64,000 bases of DNA from Bacillota bacterium (GTDB lineage: Bacteria > Bacillota > Clostridia > Lachnospirales > Lachnospiraceae), in the NCBI GenBank assembly GCA_023414875.1, contig JAEZMV010000017.1, forward strand, positions 1 to 64,000. The letters run 5' to 3'. Positions 45,301 through 54,275 of the stretch are shown here, piece by piece (position 1 is the stretch's first letter; each line of letters begins with the position of its first letter). Made by a program: the position numbers and the translations under genes. Below the pieces are notes generated by a model. That model was not told the DNA's origin and made no database searches. It saw nothing but the letters and a program-made list of their open reading frames with translations.

Positions 45301-45850
45301 GGAAGGAGACCCATATGAAGAAGGAAGCGAGTTACGGGCGGATGTTATTTATGATAAAAAATCAATCTGGAATACGTATCAGGAGGAGACCTTTCACTTA
45401 AATAAACGTTTTAAGGGTATCACAAAAATTGCTTTTTTACTACGCAGAAAAGTGCATATCAAAGGTTTTTCGTTTAAGAAACCAGAAAAAGCATATGTGT
45501 TGCATTATGCCGTATCATATAATTCTCTTTATGGAGATTCCTATACAGTAGAAGATGATTGTATAACAGGCATTGGAAACAATGTAACGATAGCCTATGA
45601 TGAAATGGATTTTGGAATAAAAGGAATGAAAAGGCTGGTAATCTGCGGACGGTGTGATATTAATAATTCAATCAATATATGTTTTAACGGTGACGGTGGC
45701 GAGGTAAGGCAGTTGATTGAATTCCCATGTTCTTCAGAGTATACAGAACGAGTATTTGAAATGGATAACATTAATGGAATGCAGACGGTTGTTTTGCTTT
45801 TTTTACCGGGATGTAAGTTTGATTTAAAATGGTTTCGTTTTGAGATATAA
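42383..45850 (+). CDS. Glycoside hydrolase family 2 enzyme (beta-galactosidase/glucuronidase group), multidomain
   Basis: A 1155-residue cytoplasmic enzyme (no signal peptide). In order: a sugar-binding jelly roll (1-170), an immunoglobulin-like domain (to about 275), the TIM barrel with acid/base Glu399 (SIGNEIYD) and nucleophile Glu478 (YGSETGS), a DUF4982-like and a Big-type immunoglobulin-like domain, and two C-terminal jelly-roll modules (about 890-1010 and 1030-1155) that resemble carbohydrate-binding domains. It would cleave terminal beta-linked sugars from imported oligosaccharides. Which sugar is not decided by sequence. It sits between the chemoreceptor and the permease genes. Confidence 0.88.
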   Translation: MSKKILFNNNWEFTKQAIGSDKTNIMKDDIVWEKVDIPHDWAIYNSTSMYESCVGWYRKYFTIHSSDCLTDSETHKKSGRYLIRFQGIYMDSTVYMNGTKIGEWKYGYSTFEFDITDALIDGENLLLVRVVIQTPNSRWYSGSGIYQNVWLKMVSKIHFVSDGIYISTTKRGNDWDVRIDCEIMGDYLQHSPDKVNREQNINQNNAYILRHTIYDNDGETIGSTQGNTDNQVISVLSPRFWDVDDPYLYILKSELIFNGNILDEEFNRFGFRSIRFEADSGFYLNERHVKLHGVCQHHDLGSLGAAVNSAAIKRQLMLLHEMGANAIRTSHNMFSEEFLALADEMGFLVIDEAFDMWEKPKNSYDYARFFKDWALIDVESWIKRDRNHPCVIMWSIGNEIYDTHSCESGQELTRLLMEYVHKYDSYHNAYVTIASNYMPWENAQKCADIVKLVGYNYAEKYYETHHIQFKDWIIYGSETGSIVQSRGIYHFPLETEILCDDDEQCSSLGNSITSWGARSIEKCIIDDRDTVYSAGMFIWSGFDYIGEPTPYHTKNSYFGQLDTAGFKKDSFYIYQAEWTDYKKNPMVHLFPYWDFNEGQIIDVRICSNAPMVELFYNNTSLGIYKIDHSHGQKLIGDWRLPYRIGELRAVAYDENNHIIAQDVQRSFGNAASIIIKPDKEILKANGQDLIFLEISMEDESGNPVLNANNRVYVKVSGCGRLIGLDNGDSTDYDSYKGTSRRLFSGKLLAIIAAKTIPGKIYMEVTSIGLPTKTMEFIAKECPVTPGISAYEENKESIHISEIPIRKLEIISPNGTSLCEELREVEVEVKVYPEDSTYEDIAWQVTNASGVMSNIVRMTPNGKKASLQAIGDGDFYVRATANNGSSRPRLISVLEFNNTGLGTAFYNPYDFISGSLYSRSIGEISNGNERGVATSREGISIIVYDRLDFGSIGSDEITIPIFELDNKPVALEIWEGDPYEEGSELRADVIYDKKSIWNTYQEETFHLNKRFKGITKIAFLLRRKVHIKGFSFKKPEKAYVLHYAVSYNSLYGDSYTVEDDCITGIGNNVTIAYDEMDFGIKGMKRLVICGRCDINNSINICFNGDGGEVRQLIEFPCSSEYTERVFEMDNINGMQTVVLLFLPGCKFDLKWFRFEI

Positions 45851-45931
45851 ATTAATATATTCCTTTTGAATATAGGTTTTAAACACTATATGTTAATAAT
45901 TACTAAATAAATTATATTTATTTTGTAACTT

Positions 45932-45981
45932 TTTACAATTTTAATATCCATACTAGTATGATAATATACTAGTATACAAGT
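45932..45981 (+). promoter_or_regulatory. Promoter and double GntR operator of the transporter genes
   Basis: TTTACA (45932-45937), a 16-bp spacer and TAGTAT (45954-45959) form a promoter. ACTAGTATGATAAT (45952-45965) overlaps the -10 and ACTAGTATACAAGT (45968-45981) follows 16 bp later. It is well built for repression by a FadR-type GntR dimer. Confidence 0.75.
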
Positions 45982-46066
45982 TATAAATATTTAAAAGAAA
46001 GTTCAAAACGAAATTATATCGATTTCTTTTGGCCTTAATATTTAACTTTAATGAAAGAGGTGCAAT

Positions 46067-47017
46067 ATGAAAGTTTCCAACAAAGAATCATACTCCACAA
46101 AAACCAGAAAAGCGGTAAGTTATATAAAACGCTATTGGACGCTGTACTTACTATTGGTTCTTCCGGTAACATATTTTATAGTTTTTCGATATATTCCTAT
46201 GACGTACATACAAATTGCATTTAAAAAATTTAGTATTATTCAAAATGTCTGGGAAATGGATTGGGCATCGAACCATGGTTTCGAATATTTCATTAAAGCC
46301 TTTTCAAATCGTGATTTCCTGTATGCGATACGTAATACATTATTACTCAACGTTCTGGATCTAGTCATCGGCTTTCCGGCTCCGATTATTTTAGCTTTGT
46401 TATTGAATGAGCTGGTTTTTAAACGTTTCAAACGTGTTACGCAGACTATTGTTTATTTACCGCATTTTCTTTCCTGGATCATCATTTCAGGTTTGGCATT
46501 ACAACTTTTTGCACCAACGAATGGCTTAGTAAACATGGTTTTGAAAGAACTGGGCTTAAATACTATACCGTTCCTCAATGATCCTAAGAACTGGGTAGTT
46601 ACCTATATATTTTTAGGGGTATGGCAGAGCGTTGGCTGGAACACCATCATCTATTTAGCAGCTATTACAGGGATTAACCCTGAACTATATGAAGCAGCTT
46701 CGGTTGACGGAGCAGGTCGTTTCAAAAAAATGATACATATCACATTGCCAGGGCTTCGCTCAACAATTATTGTCCTTCTGATCCTAAATCTCGGACGTAT
46801 TTTAGGAAGCGAATTTGATCGCCCTTTTGCCCTTGGAAATAATCTGGTACAAAGTTCATCTAATGTATTATCTACCTTTGTCTTTACAAATGGTATTCGA
46901 GGATTACAATTCTCAATGAGTGCAGCTGCTGGACTATTTCAATCGGTTGTCTGCGTAATATTCTTGCTCATAGCAAATGCACTGGCTAAAAAGTTCGGTG
47001 AACGTGGCGTTTGGTAA
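46067..47017 (+). CDS. ABC sugar permease, LplB/YtcB type
   Basis: A 316-residue CUT1 inner-membrane permease with six helices. The EAA loop EAASVDGAGRFKKMIHITLPGL (about 200-221) docks the ATPase. AGAGGTG precedes the ATG. With the next two genes it matches the aldouronate transporter known from Paenibacillus and Geobacillus (lplA-ytcB-ytcP next to aguA). No ATPase gene is present, as usual for these systems, which share a multi-use MsmX-type ATPase encoded elsewhere. Confidence 0.92.
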   Translation: MKVSNKESYSTKTRKAVSYIKRYWTLYLLLVLPVTYFIVFRYIPMTYIQIAFKKFSIIQNVWEMDWASNHGFEYFIKAFSNRDFLYAIRNTLLLNVLDLVIGFPAPIILALLLNELVFKRFKRVTQTIVYLPHFLSWIIISGLALQLFAPTNGLVNMVLKELGLNTIPFLNDPKNWVVTYIFLGVWQSVGWNTIIYLAAITGINPELYEAASVDGAGRFKKMIHITLPGLRSTIIVLLILNLGRILGSEFDRPFALGNNLVQSSSNVLSTFVFTNGIRGLQFSMSAAAGLFQSVVCVIFLLIANALAKKFGERGVW

Positions 47018-47059
47018 AAGAGCTATATAATTTGAGAATTAGAGAGAGAGGGATTTAAG

Positions 47060-47929
47060 ATGATAAAATCTAAAAAATCAAAAATAGGAGATTGGATTAT
47101 TGCTATTATCTGTTTTCTACTTATTCTAATATGCATCCTACCAATACTCAATGTATTGGCGCGATCCTTGAGTTCAAAGGAAGCATTAATCCGCAATGAA
47201 GTCTTTCTGGCACCGAAGGGGTTCAATCTCGATGCTTACAAAATGGTGCTTAGTGATAAAAAATATGTTTGGGCGCTTGGGTGGACCGCGATCTTGACGG
47301 TTATCTGTACAATCGTTTCCATTTTTATGACCACCATATGTGCTTATCCGCTCATATTTGATAAACTGAAAGGTAGACGTTTTATCAATATATTAATAAT
47401 CCTTACGATGTATTTTAATGCCGGTACTATTCCAAATTACCTGCTTTTAAAGGATTTGGATATGATTAATAAACCACAGGTACTTATTATTCCGGCGTGT
47501 CTGAGTGTATTCAATATGATAATTATGCGAAGCTTTTTCTATGGAATACCGGAAAGTCTTCGGGAATCCGCTGAAATTGACGGAGCAAGTTATATTCAGA
47601 TTTTAAGGAAGATTTATTTGCCTTTATCCACTCCGGTGATGGCGACTTTAGCGTTGTTCTATGCTGTCAGTCGATGGAATGGTTTCTCAGATGCATTAAT
47701 GTATATGAACAATAAGTTCTTTTATCCGATACAGTTGCTTTTATATAACATTCTCAACAATATGATGAGTATTGATACTTCTGCACAGGAGGGGTTCATC
47801 TCACCTGGCCTCGCTGATACCTTCAAGGCGGCTGTTGTAATGATAGCCACTATACCAATTATTATTGTATATCCATGTCTGCAGAAACACTTCATTGCAG
47901 GTGTAACCTTAGGGGCAGTGAAGGAATAG
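47060..47929 (+). CDS. ABC sugar permease, YtcP type
   Basis: A 289-residue CUT1 permease with six helices and the EAA loop ESAEIDGASYIQILRKIYLPL (about 173-193). It forms the heterodimeric channel with the LplB-like protein. Its start lies 42 bp downstream of that gene, after a GAGAGAGGGA site. It ends in the typical GVTLGAVKE tail. Confidence 0.92.
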   Translation: MIKSKKSKIGDWIIAIICFLLILICILPILNVLARSLSSKEALIRNEVFLAPKGFNLDAYKMVLSDKKYVWALGWTAILTVICTIVSIFMTTICAYPLIFDKLKGRRFINILIILTMYFNAGTIPNYLLLKDLDMINKPQVLIIPACLSVFNMIIMRSFFYGIPESLRESAEIDGASYIQILRKIYLPLSTPVMATLALFYAVSRWNGFSDALMYMNNKFFYPIQLLLYNILNNMMSIDTSAQEGFISPGLADTFKAAVVMIATIPIIIVYPCLQKHFIAGVTLGAVKE

Positions 47930-47936
47930 CCATAAA

Positions 47937-47953
47937 GTCTGCTTTGCAGACTC
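47937..47953. repeat. Short palindrome between permease and binding-protein genes
   Basis: AGTCTGC-TTT-GCAGACT is a perfect 7-bp hairpin related to the dispersed repeats at 32.4 and 35.2 kb. It could stabilise mRNA or reduce read-through between the permease and binding-protein cistrons. Confidence 0.5.
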
Positions 47954-48012
47954 TTAGTACTAGTGGACGTAATATGTCATTTTAATTATAAATAAAATTA
48001 GGAGGGTAAGAA

Positions 48013-49722
48013 ATGAAAAAATTAGTGTCAATTTTGCTTATTTGTTGCATGGTAGTAATGTCACTATCTGCTTGCAGCAAAGACAACGACAAAGACAAAG
48101 ATTCTGAGAGTAAACCGACTCCCCAAGTAACCGCAGGAGCACAGGAAAAAACAGAAGATACCACAGAAACAGCAGAAATTGTTGATGGGAAATTTGTTAA
48201 AACACGAGAAATTACAGTTGAGGTTTATGATCGCGATAACGAAGGTGGTTCAGCACCGGAAGATAACTTCTATACAAATTACATAAAAGAAGGAATGCTT
48301 CGTGACCATAATGTCAAGGTTACATTTGTACCGGTTCCCCGTTGGACAGAAGTTCAGCAGATTAATAATCTGCTCGCAGCCGCAGATGCACCTGACATCT
48401 GTCTTACCTATGATTACCCTACCATCCAGACCTATGCCGGTATGGGCGGTGTTACAGATTTAAGCACTTATGTAGATGAGTATAAAGATATGTTACCCAA
48501 CTTGTGGAGCTGGCTTGGTGAAACTAATATATACTGGGATAAGAATCCTACCTATGGAACTTTATGGGCAATTGAAGGTAAACTTGCAGTCTTAAACCGT
48601 ACCAATACCTTTGTGCGTGAAGATTGGTTGAAGAAGCTGAATATTGCTGAACCCACAACACAAGAAGAGTTTGAAGCTATGTTAATAGCATTTAGAGATA
48701 ATGCTGACACACTTCTTGGTGCTGATGCTGATAAGATGGTTCCATTTTCGATCAGCTTTGATGTAGGCTGGCGTGCGGACCATTTGATTGGTTCTTATAT
48801 TCCGAATGATATTACGGATAAGGAGTTTTATACCAATGGCTTTGATGATAGGAAGCTCCTTCAAACAGGTATAAAGGATGGTATTAGAGTACTTAATAAA
48901 TGGTACAATGAAGGTTTGGTGTGGAAGGATTTTGCACTATATCCTGCAGGTGACACCACAGAAGATAACATGATGAAAGCTGGCTATGTTGGTGCATTCA
49001 TACATAACTGGGATTATCCTTACCGTAACGGCGAGAACAGTATCCAATACAGCTTACAACAATTGGTTGGTCCCGATGCTGGATACATAGCAATCGAACC
49101 TTTCAAGAACGAGGCTGGTGTATATAAAAAGTTCCTTTCTGGTCCTAATGACCGTAAAATCTTCTTCCCGTCTACCAATGACGAGCCACTTGCTTCATTA
49201 TTATATCTTGATTGGATTAGTAAACCTGAAAACCGTCAGTTCCTTCAGATCGGTGAAGAGGGCGTTACTCATGAAGTATTGGCAGATGGTTCAATTAAAG
49301 CGATTGCAGCAACCGGTGACAAGATTATGAACTCACAGAACAATATTGACTATACCATTACCTGCAACGGTTTGGATTTAGGAGATGTGGATAAGACCAT
49401 CAAATCAATTGCTAACGGATATGCTAATGTTGATCCACGTTACATTGAGAAAGCTTTCCCGATTACAACAAATGAAGGACGCATTGGTCAAAATGTAAAT
49501 GTGGGTACAATTAAATCTGAAGAGGGTATGGGACCGGCACTCTCTGCTAAACGTGATACACTGTACGATCAGGCAGTTGTTGCACCATCAGAAGATTTTG
49601 ATAGCGTATTCGATTCCGGCTTAAGTGATTATCTTGCTTCAGGCGGCCAGGCTATTATCGATGAGCGTATTGCAGCATGGGAAATAACCTTCGGAGATAC
49701 TACCAGTCTTCCTACAAAATAA
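48013..49722 (+). CDS. Extracellular solute-binding lipoprotein, LplA type
   Basis: 569 residues. A lipoprotein signal peptide ends in LSAC with Cys21 as lipid attachment site, followed by an acidic/basic linker of repeated Asp and Lys and then a large family-1-type binding fold. Its size fits LplA-like proteins of aldouronate importers. AGGAGGG precedes the ATG. It captures oligosaccharides at the cell surface for the two permeases. A gap of 83 bp containing a hairpin separates it from the permease gene, allowing higher expression. Confidence 0.9.
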   Translation: MKKLVSILLICCMVVMSLSACSKDNDKDKDSESKPTPQVTAGAQEKTEDTTETAEIVDGKFVKTREITVEVYDRDNEGGSAPEDNFYTNYIKEGMLRDHNVKVTFVPVPRWTEVQQINNLLAAADAPDICLTYDYPTIQTYAGMGGVTDLSTYVDEYKDMLPNLWSWLGETNIYWDKNPTYGTLWAIEGKLAVLNRTNTFVREDWLKKLNIAEPTTQEEFEAMLIAFRDNADTLLGADADKMVPFSISFDVGWRADHLIGSYIPNDITDKEFYTNGFDDRKLLQTGIKDGIRVLNKWYNEGLVWKDFALYPAGDTTEDNMMKAGYVGAFIHNWDYPYRNGENSIQYSLQQLVGPDAGYIAIEPFKNEAGVYKKFLSGPNDRKIFFPSTNDEPLASLLYLDWISKPENRQFLQIGEEGVTHEVLADGSIKAIAATGDKIMNSQNNIDYTITCNGLDLGDVDKTIKSIANGYANVDPRYIEKAFPITTNEGRIGQNVNVGTIKSEEGMGPALSAKRDTLYDQAVVAPSEDFDSVFDSGLSDYLASGGQAIIDERIAAWEITFGDTTSLPTK

Positions 49723-49736
49723 TCATAAAAAAAGGA

Positions 49737-49756
49737 GGCTCGTGTTATTACGAGCC
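49737..49756 (+). terminator. Hairpin after the binding-protein gene
   Basis: GGCTCGT pairs with ACGAGCC (6-nt loop), followed by CCTTCTTATT. It is a weak to moderate terminator. Confidence 0.5.
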
Positions 49757-49946
49757 CCTTCTTATTAAAAGGTAAATGTAAGATAGGCATATTATATAAT
49801 CCGAGGTGTCGAGAACCTAAGAAGTCGTTTATAAAGCATGTCCTATGATTGATTTGTATGTAATTCTTTTATATTCATCAAAATATTACATATAAATTGT
49901 TATGTTTTACAATTTTAAAATATATGGTAATATGATATTGTACTAT

Positions 49947-49960
49947 ACTAGTATTCAAGT
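49947..49960 (+). promoter_or_regulatory. GntR operator upstream of uxuA
   Basis: ACTAGTATTCAAGT differs by one base from the sites at 39971 and 45968. A TTTACA, 16-bp, TAATAT promoter lies just upstream (about 49907-49934), similar to that of the permease operon. The rest of the 485-bp gap shows no gene. Confidence 0.68.
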
Positions 49961-50207
49961 ACCCATATATTGTTATATTTAAAATTCTTGTCAGATAATA
50001 AAATAATACAGGTCTAAATATCTTGTGTAGTATTATCAATCTTAAAAATTGCACTAAATTATATTAGGGTTTTCATAATAACCTGAAGGTGAAAATAAAT
50101 CAACTTATCGATGATTATATTGGATATAATTAAAAGAAGTGAATTGTCGGATCAATTTAAGATTTATGAGAACCCTATTTATTAATAGCTTTCGAGGAGA
50201 AGACTAT

Positions 50208-51284
50208 ATGAAAATGATAATTCGCTGGTTTACTGGCAGTGATGACAGCGTTACATTAAAGCAAATCAGGCAGATACCCGGCATTACTGGGGTGGCAACT
50301 ATGCTATCGGATATACCGGTAGGTGAGATTTGGCCACTTGATAGGTTAGAGGCTTTACGTGATGAGATACGGATGGCCGGACTAGAACTTGAAGTGATTG
50401 AGAGTGTAAATATCCATGAGGATATTAAAAAAGGCTTACCGAGCAGAGACATTTACATTAGCAACTATATAAAAACTATTGAAAACTTATCCAAAGTAGG
50501 TGTAAAATGTTTATGTTATAATTTTATGCCTGTTATGGATTGGCTAAGAAGCGACCTGGCGTTTCCTTTAGAGGATGGAAGTACAGCATTAGCTTACAAT
50601 CACGAAGCTATACTTAAGTTGAACCCTGCAGATGTTGCAGAAGGGATGCTTGAGAACTCGGGAGGTTATTCACTTCCGGGCTGGGAACCAGAAAGATTAG
50701 AGGTGATGTCTGCTGACATCAAATTCTATCAGAAAATATCTTCTGATCAGTACTGGATGAATATGAAATACTTTTTAGATGCTGTAATACCATATGCAGA
50801 AAAGTATGATGTTAAGATGGCAATTCATCCGGATGATCCACCGTTTTCAATCTATGGATTACCAAAAGTAATTAATAATATAGATAATATACGCAAATTT
50901 TTAAATCTGAATACAAGTCCATATAATGGTTTGACTTTATGTACGGGTTCTTTAGGAGCTGATTTAGATAATGATATACCTGCCATAATTAGTGAATTCT
51001 CTTCTCAGGGAAGAGTACATTTTGCTCATATTCGTAATGTAAAGCATATTGATAAAATGAATTTCACGGAATCGGCTCATTACAGTGAATGTGGCGATCT
51101 TGATATGTATAAAGTAGTAAAAGCTTTCTATGATAATGGTTTTAGTGGATATATTCGTTCGGATCATGGACGTATGATTTGGGATGAAAAAGCCAGACCA
51201 GGCTATGGTCTGTTTGATAGGGCATTAGGATCAAATTATCTCTTAGGCTTGTGGGAAGCAATTGATAAGAATTCAAATAGATAA
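50208..51284 (+). CDS. uxuA: Mannonate dehydratase
   Basis: A 358-residue cytoplasmic enzyme that dehydrates D-mannonate to 2-keto-3-deoxygluconate. The start MKMIIRWFTGSDDSVTLKQIRQIPGITGVATML and PVGEIWPL are family hallmarks. Later NFMPVMDWLRSD and MAIHPDDPPFSIYGLP carry metal-site residues, and VHFAHIRNVK is also conserved. ATG 50208 follows CGAGGAGA; the frame opens 23 codons earlier without a site. It forms a unit with the GntR gene 38 bp downstream. Confidence 0.96.
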   Translation: MKMIIRWFTGSDDSVTLKQIRQIPGITGVATMLSDIPVGEIWPLDRLEALRDEIRMAGLELEVIESVNIHEDIKKGLPSRDIYISNYIKTIENLSKVGVKCLCYNFMPVMDWLRSDLAFPLEDGSTALAYNHEAILKLNPADVAEGMLENSGGYSLPGWEPERLEVMSADIKFYQKISSDQYWMNMKYFLDAVIPYAEKYDVKMAIHPDDPPFSIYGLPKVINNIDNIRKFLNLNTSPYNGLTLCTGSLGADLDNDIPAIISEFSSQGRVHFAHIRNVKHIDKMNFTESAHYSECGDLDMYKVVKAFYDNGFSGYIRSDHGRMIWDEKARPGYGLFDRALGSNYLLGLWEAIDKNSNR

Positions 51285-51322
51285 TACTTAGGCATAATAT
51301 ATGAGCATGTGGAGGCGATTTT

Positions 51323-52006
51323 ATGGTCATTTCTGAAAGAGAAGCGAGAGAAAATGCAAGGGAATATGCTTTGCGACAAATTAGGGAAAATATTATTTCC
51401 TTAAAACTAAAACCCGGAAGTTCTGTCAGTGAGAATGAGCTAGCAAGAGAACTGGGGATTAGTAGAACGCCTGTCCGGGAAGCCTTACAGGAGTTAGCAA
51501 AGAGTAATCTTATTGAGGTTTACCCGCAGAGAGGCTGTATTATTGCCCATATTGACTTTGACATAGTTGATGAAATGGTATTCTTGCGTAGAGTTTTAGA
51601 AAAAGCTGTAGTTGAGGAATTGTGTGACTGCATTACAGAAGAGAATATTCAGGAGATTGAGAAAAATATACAGCTTCAGGAATTTTATCTTAATAATAAA
51701 TTGCCTGATAAGATTATAGAACTTGACAATGAGTTTCATCGTTCACTATTTATCATGTGCAATAAGGAAAGAATCTATAACTTGATGGAAGGAACTCAGG
51801 GTCATTTTGACCGAATAAGAACTCTGAGTATGTATTCCGTAAAGGACATTAAGATAGTTGCTGATCATAAAGCTATCTTAAATGCAATAAAGTCAGGTAA
51901 TAAAACGTTAGCAGCTGAGTTTATTGTGAAACACCTTTCCAGATATAAATTGGATCAAAGTGAAATCATTGAGAAATATCCGGACTATTTTTATAAGAGT
52001 GTATAA
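51323..52006 (+). CDS. GntR-family regulator, FadR/FCD type
   Basis: 227 residues. The winged helix includes SVSENELARELGISRTPVREALQELAKSNLIEVYPQRG, and the C-terminal all-helical FCD domain carries metal/effector residues (ELDNEFHRSLF and the later DHKAI). GGAGG precedes the ATG. It follows uxuA and most likely represses the three promoters that carry the ACTAGTATACAAGT box, being relieved by a uronate intermediate (inference; UxuR/ExuR of this family respond this way). Confidence 0.93.
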   Translation: MVISEREARENAREYALRQIRENIISLKLKPGSSVSENELARELGISRTPVREALQELAKSNLIEVYPQRGCIIAHIDFDIVDEMVFLRRVLEKAVVEELCDCITEENIQEIEKNIQLQEFYLNNKLPDKIIELDNEFHRSLFIMCNKERIYNLMEGTQGHFDRIRTLSMYSVKDIKIVADHKAILNAIKSGNKTLAAEFIVKHLSRYKLDQSEIIEKYPDYFYKSV

Positions 52007-52112
52007 ATATGTTTGTTTAATCTATTAGATGAGATTAGGCTACTATATAAGTGATAGTCAGCCTTTATTTAGTAATGCCTTTTTTTGAGATGGATTAAAG
52101 TGTTAATCAGAA

Positions 52113-52346
52113 TATATTAGTAAGAAGTATAATAGGTAACAGTAACTTGAAAGATGTATATTAGTAAGAATTATAGTAGGTAGAAATATTTTGTAAGATG
52201 TATATAAGTAAGAAGTATAATAGGTAGAGGTATTTTGAAAGATTTATTTTAAAGGAAGAATATAAGTAAGAATTATAAGAAGTAGAAGTAATTTAAAAGA
52301 AGTATATAAGTAAGAAGTATAATAGGTAGAAGAATTTTAGTAAGTA
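52113..52346. repeat. 44-bp tandem repeat, five copies, nearly C-free
   Basis: Units begin at 52113, 52157, 52201, 52259 and 52303, each near TATATAAGTAAGAAGTATAA and so on. A 14-nt insertion (52245-52258) separates copies three and four. The plus strand has only two C residues in 234 nt, and the bias continues to about 52440. It fills most of the gap between the regulator gene and uxuB. Confidence 0.88.
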
Positions 52347-52495
52347 GTAATTAGTTGATTAGTTAAAAGTATTATTAGATAAAAGAAAGAAGTAGATTAG
52401 TTGAATCATTAGGTAGAAGTGAAGGATTGAGCTATAATTAGGCTGAAGTATAATAGAAGGGATATGTATTCTAATTAGTACATCAAAAAACTTAA

Positions 52496-54013
52496 ATGAG
52501 ATTAAAAGAAGCTTGGACAAATAGAGAAGAATGGAATAAAGATTATACGATTCCAACTTATGATAGAGAGACTATAAAGGCAAATACAATGAATGCTCCG
52601 ATATGGCTGCACTTTGGTGCAGGAAATATTTTTCGAGCATTCCTAGCAGCTTCCATGGATCAACTGCTGGAACAGGGGCTTTGTGATAAAGGAATCATTG
52701 TATGTGAGGATTTTGATAAGGAATTAATAGAGCTGGTATATGAACCGTATGATTCCTTAAGTCTATTGGTTACATTACGAGCAGACGGTGAGATTGATAA
52801 AAGAGTAATTGGCAGTGTTATGGGAGCAGTTACAGACACTGACCGGATGAAGGAATTATTTCGGATGCCTTCTATTCAAATCGTCAGTTTTACAATAACC
52901 GAAAAAGGATATGCCGGGCCTCTGATGCGTAAAATCGCTGAATTGTGTTTGGCCAGATATGAGAGCGGTGCGTATCCTATAGCGCTTGTGAGTATGGATA
53001 ATTGTGCTCATAATGGTGAGCTTTTATCATTGGAAGTATTTAAACATGCTAAGGTACTTATTTCAGAGGGACGTACGGACAAAGACTTTCTGCTTTATTT
53101 ATGTGATGAAGAGAAGGTAACCTTCCCTTGGTCCATGATAGATAAGATTACGCCAAGACCGGATGAAACAGTTAAGAAAATTCTTGAATTAGATGGCTTT
53201 GAGGATACGAAGCAGATTATGACAGAACGAAATACTTATACTGCACCATATGTAAACGCAGAAGAAACACAGTATCTTGTCATTGAAGATAATTTTCCGA
53301 ACGGAAGACCTAAGCTTGAGGCAGCCGGTATCTTGTTTGCCGATAAAGAAACAGTAAATAAGACGGAGAAGATGAAAGTAGGAACCTGTCTTAATCCTTT
53401 ACATACAGCACTTGCAATCTTTGGGTGCCTTTTGGGTTATCAGACAATACACGATGAGATGGAAGATGAGCAGCTTAAGAAGCTTGTCTGGAAGCTTGGG
53501 TATGATGAAGGTATGCCGGTGGCAGAAAACCCGGGCATTATAAAGCCGGAGCAATTCTTAAACGATGTACTAACAAAGCGGCTTCCCAACCCATTTATGC
53601 CCGATTCTCCTCAAAGAATTGCAACTGATACCTCACAAAAGCTTCCAATACGCTTCGGGCATACGCTCCTTGCATATACCTTAAAACCGGAATTATCGAT
53701 AGGAGAGCTTACCATGATACCTCTTGTATTTGCCGGATGGTTAAGGTATCTGATGGGAGTAGATGATGAAGGAAAAATCTTCACAAGAAGTAATGATCCT
53801 AGATTGAAGGAATTATCGGAATTCGTAAACGGAATTGAGCTGGGAAATGAGCTTACAAATAATGAAAGCTTGTATCTGCTCATGCAGGACAGAACTATCT
53901 TTTGCATAGATCTGGTAAAATACGGTCTTGCAGATAAGATAATAGAAATGTTTAGTAAAATGATACAAGGGAAGGGATCCATTCGTAAAACCTTACAGGA
54001 GTATTGCAGGTAA
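52496..54013 (+). CDS. uxuB: Fructuronate reductase/mannitol dehydrogenase family
   Basis: 505 residues. An N-terminal Rossmann domain with FGAGNIFRAF (about 37-47) is followed by an all-helical C-terminal domain with the KMKVGTCLNPLHTALA active-site region (Lys near 294, His near 303). Context next to uxuA argues for D-fructuronate to D-mannonate reduction with NADH. Tagaturonate or mannitol oxidoreductases are related alternatives. No Shine-Dalgarno sequence is visible before ATG 52496, unlike most genes here. Confidence 0.88.
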   Translation: MRLKEAWTNREEWNKDYTIPTYDRETIKANTMNAPIWLHFGAGNIFRAFLAASMDQLLEQGLCDKGIIVCEDFDKELIELVYEPYDSLSLLVTLRADGEIDKRVIGSVMGAVTDTDRMKELFRMPSIQIVSFTITEKGYAGPLMRKIAELCLARYESGAYPIALVSMDNCAHNGELLSLEVFKHAKVLISEGRTDKDFLLYLCDEEKVTFPWSMIDKITPRPDETVKKILELDGFEDTKQIMTERNTYTAPYVNAEETQYLVIEDNFPNGRPKLEAAGILFADKETVNKTEKMKVGTCLNPLHTALAIFGCLLGYQTIHDEMEDEQLKKLVWKLGYDEGMPVAENPGIIKPEQFLNDVLTKRLPNPFMPDSPQRIATDTSQKLPIRFGHTLLAYTLKPELSIGELTMIPLVFAGWLRYLMGVDDEGKIFTRSNDPRLKELSEFVNGIELGNELTNNESLYLLMQDRTIFCIDLVKYGLADKIIEMFSKMIQGKGSIRKTLQEYCR

Positions 54014-54275
54014 TACTCTAATTAGAATCCAATGAAAAAATAGTTATGCATTCATTCTACATAGTTGTTGGTGGAAACTAATTTGATGGAAGGATGTAGC
54101 GAATAACATAAAGGGTTTAGGAGTTATGAATATAAGATTTAATAACAGGTGCAATCTAAAATAAGGACTTATTAGGTTTGTGCTATATATGAAATTGTTA
54201 AAATTATATTCGGTTAAATATTGATCTTAATATAAAAGCATAAAAAGCGTGGTTTATACGAAAGGCAGGGGTTTT

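Noticed and set aside
52113..52346. CRISPR array or coding repeat
   Set aside because: The units are adjacent without unique spacers, and all frames are full of stop codons.
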